From Variovorax guangxiensis (GTDB taxonomy: Bacteria; Pseudomonadota; Gammaproteobacteria; Burkholderiales; Burkholderiaceae_C): 64,000 nucleotides of DNA. Made by a program: the position numbers and the translations under genes. Below, in pieces: positions 30,251-37,432 of this stretch. Position 1 is the first letter of the stretch, and each line of letters starts with the position of its first letter. The DNA is taken from positions 744,001 to 808,000 of the forward strand of contig NZ_RXFT01000001.1 of the NCBI RefSeq assembly GCF_003952165.1. Direction: 5' to 3'. Under the pieces are notes generated by a model that saw nothing but the letters and a program-made list of their open reading frames with translations, searched no databases and was not told where the DNA came from.

Positions 30251-30895
30251 ATGTACATGCCCCCGCAGTTCAATGCGAAGGACCCGGCCATCGCGCTGGA
30301 GCTGATGCGCTCGCATCCCTTCGCGAGCCTGATCTCGAACGACGACGACGGGCTGCCGTACGTCACGCACCTGCCGCTGGTCGCCGAGCAGCGCGCGGGC
30401 GACGAACTGGTGCTGTGGGGCCATTGCGCCAAGCCGAATCCGCACTGGCGCTACCTGCAGGCCAGGTCCCGGGCGGTGGCCACCTTTCTCGGGCCGCATT
30501 CGTACCTCTCTCCCTCCGTCTACCCCGACCTGGCCCGCGTGCCGACCTGGAACTACCTGGCGGTGCATTGCACCGTCGAGGCACGGCTGATCGAGGAGCC
30601 CGCCGACAAGGACGCGCTGCTCAAGAAGCTCATTCACGACCACGAGCCCGCCTACGCGCAGCAGTGGCGCGACCTGGGCGAGGAGTTCCAGCTCAAGATG
30701 CTGGCCGGCATCGTGGGCTTCGAGCTGCGCGTGACTGCCCTGCAATGCAAGATCAAGCTCAACCAGCACCGCCGCGAATCGCATGCCGCGATGCACGCGG
30801 TCTACAGCGCTGGCACGCCGGACGAGCGGGCGCTCGCCGTGTGGATGGGCCGCCTGGGCATGGCCGCCGAGGCTCCCGTGGCGGAGGGCGGCTGA
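30251..30895 (+). CDS. PaiB-like FMN-binding protein
   Basis: 214-residue protein of the PaiB family (split-barrel flavin-binding fold). MYMPPQFNAKDPAIALELMRSHPFASLIS at the N-terminus, HLPLVAEQRAGDELVLWGH, and GPHSYLSPSVYPDLARVPTWNYLAVH are diagnostic. Bacillus PaiB is described as a transcriptional regulator of sporulation and protease genes; that role cannot be assumed here. ATG 30251 is preferred over an upstream ATG at 30212 because the family starts MY-P. A short duplicated GCCACGAGG lies just upstream. Confidence 0.88.
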   Translation: MYMPPQFNAKDPAIALELMRSHPFASLISNDDDGLPYVTHLPLVAEQRAGDELVLWGHCAKPNPHWRYLQARSRAVATFLGPHSYLSPSVYPDLARVPTWNYLAVHCTVEARLIEEPADKDALLKKLIHDHEPAYAQQWRDLGEEFQLKMLAGIVGFELRVTALQCKIKLNQHRRESHAAMHAVYSAGTPDERALAVWMGRLGMAAEAPVAEGG

Positions 30896-30896
30896 G

Positions 30897-31121
30897 ATGC
30901 GCGGACTGGGCCTGATCGGCCTCGTGCTCGTGCTGGCGATCGTCGGGCTGGTCGCGAAGAAGCAGATGAGCAGCATGGCCTCTTCCGCACAACCGTCCGT
31001 GCCTGGGGTTGCGGCACCCGCCGCGGGCGATGCGCGAATGAATCCGCAGCAGGTGCAGCAGCAGGTCAAGGAGGCGCTGGACGCCGCGGTCAAGACACGC
31101 CAGATGCCCGATGACAACTGA
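30897..31121 (+). CDS. Small single-span membrane protein, function unknown
   Basis: 74 residues. One N-terminal hydrophobic helix (LGLIGLVLVLAIVGLVAKK) is followed by a polar Ala/Pro linker and an amphipathic tail rich in Gln (NPQQVQQQVKEALDAAVK). It lies one base after the PaiB-like gene and overlaps the tadA start by 11 bp, so it is translated within this operon. Overlap and codon use agree with a real gene; I recognise no family. Confidence 0.7.
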   Translation: MRGLGLIGLVLVLAIVGLVAKKQMSSMASSAQPSVPGVAAPAAGDARMNPQQVQQQVKEALDAAVKTRQMPDDN

Positions 31122-32220
31122 GGCGACTCCCTTGCCGGACGTGCACGACGACGCGCACTGGATGGCGCTCGCGCTCGCCGAGGCGCGGCTTGCCGCCGAA
31201 GCGGGCGAGGTGCCGGTGGGCGCGGTGCTGGTGAAGGACGGCCGCCTGGTCGCGACGGGGCGCAACACGCCGGTCGCGCAGAACGATCCGAGTGCGCATG
31301 CCGAGATCAACGCGCTGCGTGCGGGAGCCCTCGCGCTCGGCAACTACCGGCTCGACGGCTGCGAGCTGTTCGTCACGCTCGAACCGTGCGCGATGTGTTC
31401 GGGGGCGATGCTGCATTCGCGCCTCGCGCGCGTGGTGTACGGCGCGTCCGATCCGAAGACCGGTGCGGCCGGCTCGGTGCTCGATCTCTTCGCGGAGCCA
31501 CGGCTTAACCATCGCACGGTGGTGCAGGGCGGTGTGCTGGCGCAGGAGTGCAGCGCGGTCTTGCAGGCTTTTTTCCAGCGGCGCCGGAACGCTGCGCGCG
31601 CGACTGCCGAGCCCTTGCGCGACGACGCACTGCGCACATCGCCCGAGCGGTTCGAGGCCTTGGTCGGCTATGACTTCGCGCCGCATTACGTGCAGGACCT
31701 GCCGAGCTTGCAGGGCTGGCGCATGCACTACGTCGATGAAGGTGCGGAGGATGCGGCCTGTTGCCTTTGCCTGCACGGTCCCGGCGAATGGGGCTACTTC
31801 TTCAGGCATCTCGTGGGCCTGCCGGGGCTGCGCACGCTGGTGCCCGACCTGATCGGCTTCGGCAGGAGCGACAAGCCCAAGCGCGAGGCGGCGCATAGCC
31901 TGCAATGGCATCGCCACGTGCTGCTCGAATGGATGGCGCGGGTGGGAGTCGAGTCGGTGGCGCTCGTGCATAGCGAGGCCGCTTCCGAACTCGCCGTGCT
32001 GCTGCAGGCGGCAGCGCCCGGTCGGTTCGCGGCGGCACTGGTCGCGCCGGATGGGCACGAGCACATCAAGGACGCATGGCGCGCGCCTTTTCCCGACCGG
32101 GGATACGAAGCAGCGCTGCGCGCACTGGGGCCTCTTGCCACTTCCTCGGGGCCGACGCCGGAGCAGGCCCGAACGGTCGTTCTGCAAGTGCGAAACGCAA
32201 TGGGATACTCGAACGCGTGA
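31111..32220 (+). CDS. tadA: tRNA-adenosine(34) deaminase TadA fused to an alpha/beta-hydrolase-like domain
   Basis: 369 residues. The first about 165 form TadA, which makes inosine at tRNA position 34: zinc motif H63-A-E65 (SAHAEINAL) and P92-C93-x2-C96 (EPCAMCSGAML), then GAAGSVLDLF. Residues about 195-369 resemble an alpha/beta hydrolase (LCLHGPGEWGYFF, LVPDLIGFGRSDKPKR). At the nucleophile elbow, VHSEAA (287-292 region) stands where GHSxGG is expected: Ser288 is kept but both glycines are replaced. The catalytic status of the second domain is therefore doubtful. E. coli TadA has only the first domain. Confidence 0.9.
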   Translation: MTTEATPLPDVHDDAHWMALALAEARLAAEAGEVPVGAVLVKDGRLVATGRNTPVAQNDPSAHAEINALRAGALALGNYRLDGCELFVTLEPCAMCSGAMLHSRLARVVYGASDPKTGAAGSVLDLFAEPRLNHRTVVQGGVLAQECSAVLQAFFQRRRNAARATAEPLRDDALRTSPERFEALVGYDFAPHYVQDLPSLQGWRMHYVDEGAEDAACCLCLHGPGEWGYFFRHLVGLPGLRTLVPDLIGFGRSDKPKREAAHSLQWHRHVLLEWMARVGVESVALVHSEAASELAVLLQAAAPGRFAAALVAPDGHEHIKDAWRAPFPDRGYEAALRALGPLATSSGPTPEQARTVVLQVRNAMGYSNA

Positions 32221-33185
32221 CCAAACACATCTATATCTACTCTCCCTCCAGCGCGGTCCGGGACAAAGCCGCTTTCCGGCGCGGCGTGAAGCGGCTCAGA
32301 GCGCTGGGTCATGAAGTCGAAGTCGACGACGCGGCGCTGTCGGTGCACCAGCGCTTCGCGGGCGACGATGCCACGCGGCTCGCCGCGATCTCGCGTGCCG
32401 CGGCCAGCGGCGCGGACGTGGCGCTCATAGCACGCGGCGGCTACGGGCTCACGCGCATCCTCGATGCGGTTCCGTACAAGGCGCTCACGAAGGCGATCGA
32501 GAAGGGCACGGAGTTCGTCGGCTGCAGCGACTTCACCGCGCTGCAGAACGCGCTGCTGGCCAAGACCGGCGCGGTGACCTGGTCGGGCCCCGCCGTCGGC
32601 GAGGACTTCGGTGCAGAGGCCGGTCCCGACGACATCATGGAAGCCTGCTTCGACGACCTGCTCACAGGGCAGGGCGAAGGCACGGGCTGGCGCATGCCGG
32701 CGCGCGATGTCGATCTGAAGTTCAAGCCCGTGCAGGACGCCACGTTGTGGGGCGGCAATCTGTGCGTGCTGACCAGCCTGCTCGGCACGCCGTACTTCCC
32801 GATGGTGGAGAAGGGCGTGCTCTTCATCGAAGACGTGAACGAGCACCCGTACCGCGTCGAACGCATGCTCGACCAGCTGAAGATGGCCGGCGTGCTGGCG
32901 CGCCAGCGTGCCATCGTGTTCGGGCAGTTCACCGGCATCCGGCCGGTGCCGGGCTACGACCGCGGATTCGGCCTCAACACCGTGATCGACCGGCTGCGCG
33001 CAACGCTCAAGGTGCCCGTGCTCGCGGGCCTGCCGTTCGGGCACGTGCAGACGAAGGTGTTATTGCCCGTGGGTGCGAAGGTGTCGATGGCTGCGGAAGG
33101 GCGTGATATTTTTCTCGTTTGGGGCCACAGGCATGCACATGGTCATGACGACCACCATGGACATGACCATCATCACGCCCATTGA
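32217..33185 (+). CDS. LD-carboxypeptidase (S66 family) with His-rich tail
   Basis: 322-residue cytoplasmic murein-recycling peptidase that removes the terminal D-Ala from tetrapeptides. Family marks: IARGGYGLTRIL near 71-82, nucleophile Ser104 in VGCSDFTAL, the Glu region LFIEDVNEHPYRVERML, and catalytic His in GLPFGHVQTK. GTG 32217 overlaps the tadA stop by 4 bp. The last 20 residues contain eleven His plus Gly/Asp, a tail not needed for the fold and likely metal-binding. The start could not be earlier without overlapping tadA heavily. Confidence 0.9.
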   Translation: MTKHIYIYSPSSAVRDKAAFRRGVKRLRALGHEVEVDDAALSVHQRFAGDDATRLAAISRAAASGADVALIARGGYGLTRILDAVPYKALTKAIEKGTEFVGCSDFTALQNALLAKTGAVTWSGPAVGEDFGAEAGPDDIMEACFDDLLTGQGEGTGWRMPARDVDLKFKPVQDATLWGGNLCVLTSLLGTPYFPMVEKGVLFIEDVNEHPYRVERMLDQLKMAGVLARQRAIVFGQFTGIRPVPGYDRGFGLNTVIDRLRATLKVPVLAGLPFGHVQTKVLLPVGAKVSMAAEGRDIFLVWGHRHAHGHDDHHGHDHHHAH

Positions 33186-33221
33186 TCCGGACACAAAGAG
33201 AAATAGAACGTTAAAAATCAG

Positions 33222-33241
33222 AACGGCCCCGAGGGGCCGTT
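33222..33241. terminator. Hairpin between convergent genes, likely terminator
   Basis: Perfect stem AACGGCCCC / GGGGCCGTT with a two-base loop (33222-33230, 33233-33241). On the minus strand a run of five T follows four bases after the stem; on the plus strand only scattered T follow. It lies between the LD-carboxypeptidase stop (33185) and the stop of the minus-strand gene (33248), so it can serve both, best for the minus strand. Confidence 0.75.
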
Positions 33242-33247
33242 GCAGTT

Positions 33248-33583
33248 TCAGTTGTTTTTGGTGAAGCGTTGATGCGCGCGCGGCCCCATCGAGCCGGGCA
33301 ATCCGCCCTTGAACATGCTGTTGATGGCTTTCATCTGGCGGCGCGCGGCGGTTTCTCCGTCGATGGCGCTCAGCGCGATCATCACGTCCTGCCGCAGGTA
33401 CCAGAGAGCTTCGACGTCGGCGGCAAAGCGCACGCGCTGGCTGACGCGCTGCACGGAATGACCGCCATGGCCCTGGAGCGCCGACAGCATCGCGGTACGG
33501 ATGCGCCCCAACTGGTTCTCCGTCGCTTGACGGGATCCGGAGCCGGGTACGTTCAGCAGACGGAGAAGACGGCGAAAGAGCAT
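33248..33583 (-). CDS. Small hypothetical protein
   Basis: 111 residues, no family recognised. It is basic and soluble, with a region like FAADVEALWYLRQDVMIALSAIDGETAARRQM and a C-terminus KGGLPGSMGPRAHQRF. No signal peptide or membrane segment. Coding is supported by codon-position GC bias and by the terminator directly after its stop. A conserved small protein of this lineage is the most I can say. Confidence 0.65.
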   Translation of the reverse strand: MLFRRLLRLLNVPGSGSRQATENQLGRIRTAMLSALQGHGGHSVQRVSQRVRFAADVEALWYLRQDVMIALSAIDGETAARRQMKAINSMFKGGLPGSMGPRAHQRFTKNN

Positions 33584-33934
33584 GGGACGGGAAGTGTGTT
33601 GCCGGAACCGAGAACGGCCGCTACCTTAAGCCTGAGTTAACCATTCCACAAGATCTGAAACGTTGTTTCTTGTTTGCAAACAACACGCTTTACTTATCGT
33701 TTTCACTAGTCATTGAATTTTGTTTTCCAAAGTACTACAAGCCGATGAATGACTCTGTCTGCATTCGCCCTGTCGGCAGCGGCGTATACCCGGGAAGACA
33801 ACAAAAGGGGCACGCAAGCTGCATATTCCGTGTGTGAGCGGGCGCGCGTACGCAGCGCCGGCCGCATGGACATGGAAGTGCGAAGGGCCCCGGGCAATTA
33901 CAACCATCGGTAGAAATCGAGAAGAGCAAAAAGT
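33584..33934. other. 351-bp intergenic region, AT-rich in its middle
   Basis: No gene is supported here. The part 33630-33750 is markedly AT-rich against the surroundings and holds a perfect 14-bp palindrome TTGTTTGCAAACAA (33670-33683). It must hold the promoter of the minus-strand gene at 33583 and of the cyclase gene at 33935; TTGAAT (33713-33718) with CTACAA (33735-33740, 16-bp spacer) is a weak plus-strand candidate. Confidence 0.6.
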
Positions 33935-34882
33935 ATGGGTGTCAATTCCACAGTCGTATTCGCGGACTTGACGGGGAGCACGAGGGTCTTCGAGGCCATG
34001 GGAAATGCGCGGGCCACGGAGACAGTGACCCGTCTGACGCAATGGATCGGCGGCGTGTGCCAGGCGCACGGCGGCCGCGTGGTGAAGTCGCTCGGCGACG
34101 GCGTGTTCGCCATCTTCACCAGCGGTGCCGCGGCCACGCATGCGGTCATCGAGCTGCAGCGCTATCACCAGAAGCGGCTGCTCGCGTGGCCCGCGCCCCT
34201 GCGCATGGCATTGCAGATCGGCGTGGCCAGCGGTGAGGTGGTGGAAGTCGAGGGCGATTGCTACGGCGATGCCGTCAACCTCGCCTCGCGTCTGAGCGAC
34301 CTGGCCGGCCCAGGCCAGATCTGGGTGACTGCCGCGGTCATCTCCCAGTTGCGCGAAGGTTCGGTGCAGCACCGCGACCTCGGCCTCATCAACATCCGCG
34401 GGCGCAGCGAGATGTCGGTCGTCCACCGGATCGACTGGCAGGAGGACGTGACCTCGTTCCTCACCGTGCCCGCGGCGCTGGCCCCGCTGCGCATGCCCGA
34501 TTCCTCGTTCGGCCAGATCGAACTCGCATGGCTCGACGTGCGCTCGATGTTCCGCACGGAGGAGCTGCCGATCCACCTCGGCCGCGTCGACGACGCCCAG
34601 TTCGTCGTCAACGACCCGCGCGTCTCGCGCCTGCATGCACGCATCGAGTTGCGCCAGGGCAGCTGCGTGCTGATCGACGTCAGCACCTACGGCACCTGGG
34701 TGCGTTTCCACGGCAACGACGGCCCCAGCACCGAGATCGCCTTGCGGCGCGAGGAGTGCGTGCTGCACGGCCGTGGAGAGATCGGCCTGGGCGCGCCGCT
34801 CAGCGATTTCAGTGCGCCGACCATCGCCTTCAACACGAGCAGCGGCGACGTGATGCTGTCGCGGCGCGAAATTGCGCGCTGA
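33935..34882 (+). CDS. Class III adenylate/guanylate cyclase fused to FHA domain
   Basis: 315 residues. The N-terminal catalytic domain (about 1-170) begins directly with the metal-binding strand VVFADLTGSTRVFE (Asp at residue 11), continues with GRVVKSLGDGVFAIF (second metal Asp) and GDCYGDAVNLASRLSDLA, the family's transition-state region. Residues about 200-300 form an FHA domain (IHLGRVDDAQFVVNDPRVSRLHARIELR, YGTWVRF), which binds phosphothreonine peptides. No membrane segment. Cyclic nucleotide synthesis under control of protein phosphorylation is inferred; no Ser/Thr kinase is in view. Confidence 0.88.
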   Translation: MGVNSTVVFADLTGSTRVFEAMGNARATETVTRLTQWIGGVCQAHGGRVVKSLGDGVFAIFTSGAAATHAVIELQRYHQKRLLAWPAPLRMALQIGVASGEVVEVEGDCYGDAVNLASRLSDLAGPGQIWVTAAVISQLREGSVQHRDLGLINIRGRSEMSVVHRIDWQEDVTSFLTVPAALAPLRMPDSSFGQIELAWLDVRSMFRTEELPIHLGRVDDAQFVVNDPRVSRLHARIELRQGSCVLIDVSTYGTWVRFHGNDGPSTEIALRREECVLHGRGEIGLGAPLSDFSAPTIAFNTSSGDVMLSRREIAR

Positions 34883-35010
34883 TGCGGCCGCGCACCGCCC
34901 GCAGCGGTGACGTTTGGCTACCATGCCCGCATGCAATCGGGTGCACCGCGAGCACGCGTCGGGCGTTGCGTATCCACTCGGGCGCTGTCCGCCCCAGGCC
35001 TGGAGCCACT

Positions 35011-35364
35011 GTGAACTTCAAATCTCGATCTTCTGTTTTCAAGCTGGCGGCCATCGGTGCCGTCATCGCCGGCGCGCTGCTGGCGGCGGGAGCCGCGAAC
35101 GCGCGCGGAAGCTGGTCGGTGCAGATCGGCACCCCCGGCTACGTGGCCGGCGGCTACCCGGCGCCGTACTACGCGCCGCCACCGGTCTACAGCTATCCGG
35201 CACCCATCTACTACGCGCCGCCGCCGCCGGTCTACTACCGGCCGCCGCCTCCTCCGGTGTACTACCGCCCGGCACCCATCTACACGCCGCCGCCCGGCCG
35301 CATCTACTACGGGCCCGGCTATCCCTACCGCCCGCCGAACGACTGGGACGACGAGCGCGACTGA
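35011..35364 (+). CDS. Secreted Pro/Tyr-rich protein
   Basis: 117 residues. Signal peptide (LAAIGAVIAGALLAAGAANA) followed by a mature part made almost only of Pro, Tyr, Ala and Val, with repeats of the type YYAPPP-VY and YYRPPPPPVY, ending NDWDDERD. Such proteins occur in many Burkholderiales without known function; a cell-surface or envelope structural role is possible. GTG 35011 follows a GGAG (35002-35005). A terminator follows at 35392. Confidence 0.72.
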   Translation: MNFKSRSSVFKLAAIGAVIAGALLAAGAANARGSWSVQIGTPGYVAGGYPAPYYAPPPVYSYPAPIYYAPPPPVYYRPPPPPVYYRPAPIYTPPPGRIYYGPGYPYRPPNDWDDERD

Positions 35365-35391
35365 CACTGTCACCTGAATGTTTTCTGAAGC

Positions 35392-35424
35392 ATTGGCATG
35401 CCCTCTGGCATGCCAATTTTGTTT
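35392..35424 (+). terminator. Rho-independent terminator after the Pro/Tyr-rich protein gene
   Basis: Perfect 11-bp stem (ATTGGCATGCC 35392-35402, GGCATGCCAAT 35407-35417) with a CTCT loop, followed by TTTTGTTT. It lies 28 bases after the stop at 35364. Clear bipartite intrinsic terminator. Confidence 0.88.
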
Positions 35425-35430
35425 CAAGGA

Positions 35431-35446
35431 GTGACTAAAAAGTCAC
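35431..35446 (+). promoter_or_regulatory. Inverted repeat before the DUF1800 gene, candidate operator
   Basis: GTGACT-AAAA-AGTCAC (35431-35446) is a perfect 6-bp inverted repeat; a further GTGACT lies at 35466-35471. The 204-bp gap between the Pro/Tyr-rich gene and the DUF1800 gene holds this and the terminator. Role is inference only. Confidence 0.4.
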
Positions 35447-35568
35447 ATCAGCACACATTTTTGTGGTGACTTGGCCCGTCCTGGACACTTGCGTTGCTGT
35501 TTTTTGGAGGGCATGCCGCTTGCCTTTAACGCTCCAACAGGCGTCGATACGCCGCAGGAGCGAGGATC

Positions 35569-37404
35569 ATGTTGGAACAGCTGGAGGCCGAGCACACAAG
35601 ACCGGCCGACGAGGTGGTGTACGTCGCGGAGACGGCGGCCACCCATGAAAACGAGGCGGCGCCCGACGGCTCCCGCTCGCTGAAGGCGGCAGCCGCGTTT
35701 TCCATTTCGGCGGCGCTGGCCGCATGCGGCGGCGGCGGAGGAGGGGGTGGGAGCGGCGCCGGGGGCCTTGGCTTCCCGATCGGCGGCGGCACGCCCGGCG
35801 CCAACCCGGGCACCACGCCCGACACCGGTCCGTATCACTACCCCCAGGCGCAGAACGACGCCGAAGCCGCGCGCTTCCTGCTGCAGGCCCAGTTCTCGGC
35901 TTCCGACGACGAGATCGCCGCCGTGCGCGCCAAAGGCTACCTGCCGTGGCTCAGCGAGCAGCTCAGCGCGGCGCGACAGCCTTCGGCCTGGGAGTGGGTC
36001 AACAGCAAGGAGTACGCAGACGTCGAGACCGACGCCATGATCTGGCGCCAGCTCATGACGGCCGCCGACCCGGTGCGCAAGCGCATGGCACTGGCGCTCA
36101 GCGAGATCTTCGTGGTCTCGGGCACGGAGATCGGCTCGAGCTGGCCCACGGCCATGATGGCCCAGTACTGGGACATGCTCGCCAACGGCGTCACGGGCAA
36201 CTTCCGCCAGCTGCTGGAAGACGTGACGCTCAACCCCGCAATGGGCTTCTATCTCAACACCCGCGGCAACAGGAAGGAAGACAACTCCGGCCGCCAGCCC
36301 GACGAGAACTACGCGCGCGAGGTCATGCAGCTCATGACCATCGGCCTCTACCAGCTCGAGGGCGACGGCACGGTGAGGACCGGCGCCGACGGCCAGCCCA
36401 TCGAGACCTACGTGCAGAACGACGTGACCAATCTGGCGCGCGTCTTCACCGGCTACGACCTCGACATCCGCTCGTCCGAGCGCAACGCCTTCACTCCGCC
36501 CGGAGCCAGCTACACCATCGAGACCAACGCGTGGACCACGCGTCCCATGGCCTACAAGGCCTCCAACCACTCGATGCTGGAGGCGCGCTTCCTGGGCGCC
36601 ACGGTGCCTGCGGGCACGGACGGTCCGGCGGCGCTGAAGATCGCGCTCGACACGCTCTTCAACCATCCGAACGTCGGGCCTTTCATCGGCCGGCAGCTGA
36701 TCCAGCGGCTGGTCACGAGCAACCCGAGCCCCGCCTACGTGAAGCGCGTGGCCGACATCTTCGCCAACAACGGCGCGGGCGTGCGCGGCGACATGAAGAG
36801 CGTGTTCGCCGCAGTGCTGCTCGACGACGAGGCGCGCGGTCCCGCGGGCCTTTCCGATCCGAACTTCGGCCACCTGCGCGAGCCCATGCTGCGGTTCGTG
36901 CAATGGGGCCGTACCTTCGGCATCGGCTGCACATCGGACAACTGGAACATCGGCAATACCTCCGACCCCAGTTCGAGCCTGGGCCAGTGCCCGCTGCGCT
37001 CGCCCTCGGTGTTCAATTTCTTCCGGCCCGGCTACGTGCCGCCCTCGACCGCCATCGCCAGCAACAAGATGGTCGCGCCCGAGTTCCAGCTGGTCAACGA
37101 GACCAGCGTGGGCGGCTATCTCAACTTCCTGCAAGGCAGGCTGCAGAACGGCTTCGACAACAAGGACGTGATCGCCACCTATACGGCCGAGAAGGCGCTG
37201 GTGAACGACCCCGCCGCGCTGGTGCGCCGGCTCAACCTGCTGCTCACCGGCAACCAGCTCTCGGCCGCCACGGTCGCGCTGATCACCGACGCCCTGAGCA
37301 AGGCGCCGCTGGCGAACCCCTCCACCGACGCCCGAAGGCTCGACCTCATCTGCGCCGGCGTGCTGCTGGTGATGGGCTCGCCCGAATACCTCGTGCAGAA
37401 ATGA
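35569..37404 (+). CDS. DUF1800 domain-containing protein
   Basis: 611 residues. DUF1800 marks: AARFLLQAQFSASDDEIAAVRAKGYLPWL near 100, WRQLMTAADPVRKRMALALSEIFVVS, and DENYAREVMQLMTIGLYQL near 245. A hydrophobic segment ending AALAACGGGGG (about 40-55) looks like a lipoprotein or export signal but is preceded by about 37 polar residues, so export is uncertain. DUF1800 and DUF1501 proteins are almost always encoded side by side; function is unknown. ATG 35569 is preceded by AGGAGCGAGG. Confidence 0.88.
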   Translation: MLEQLEAEHTRPADEVVYVAETAATHENEAAPDGSRSLKAAAAFSISAALAACGGGGGGGGSGAGGLGFPIGGGTPGANPGTTPDTGPYHYPQAQNDAEAARFLLQAQFSASDDEIAAVRAKGYLPWLSEQLSAARQPSAWEWVNSKEYADVETDAMIWRQLMTAADPVRKRMALALSEIFVVSGTEIGSSWPTAMMAQYWDMLANGVTGNFRQLLEDVTLNPAMGFYLNTRGNRKEDNSGRQPDENYAREVMQLMTIGLYQLEGDGTVRTGADGQPIETYVQNDVTNLARVFTGYDLDIRSSERNAFTPPGASYTIETNAWTTRPMAYKASNHSMLEARFLGATVPAGTDGPAALKIALDTLFNHPNVGPFIGRQLIQRLVTSNPSPAYVKRVADIFANNGAGVRGDMKSVFAAVLLDDEARGPAGLSDPNFGHLREPMLRFVQWGRTFGIGCTSDNWNIGNTSDPSSSLGQCPLRSPSVFNFFRPGYVPPSTAIASNKMVAPEFQLVNETSVGGYLNFLQGRLQNGFDNKDVIATYTAEKALVNDPAALVRRLNLLLTGNQLSAATVALITDALSKAPLANPSTDARRLDLICAGVLLVMGSPEYLVQK

Positions 37405-37432
37405 AGAAGAAAGAAGCCGGAGCGAACCGAAC

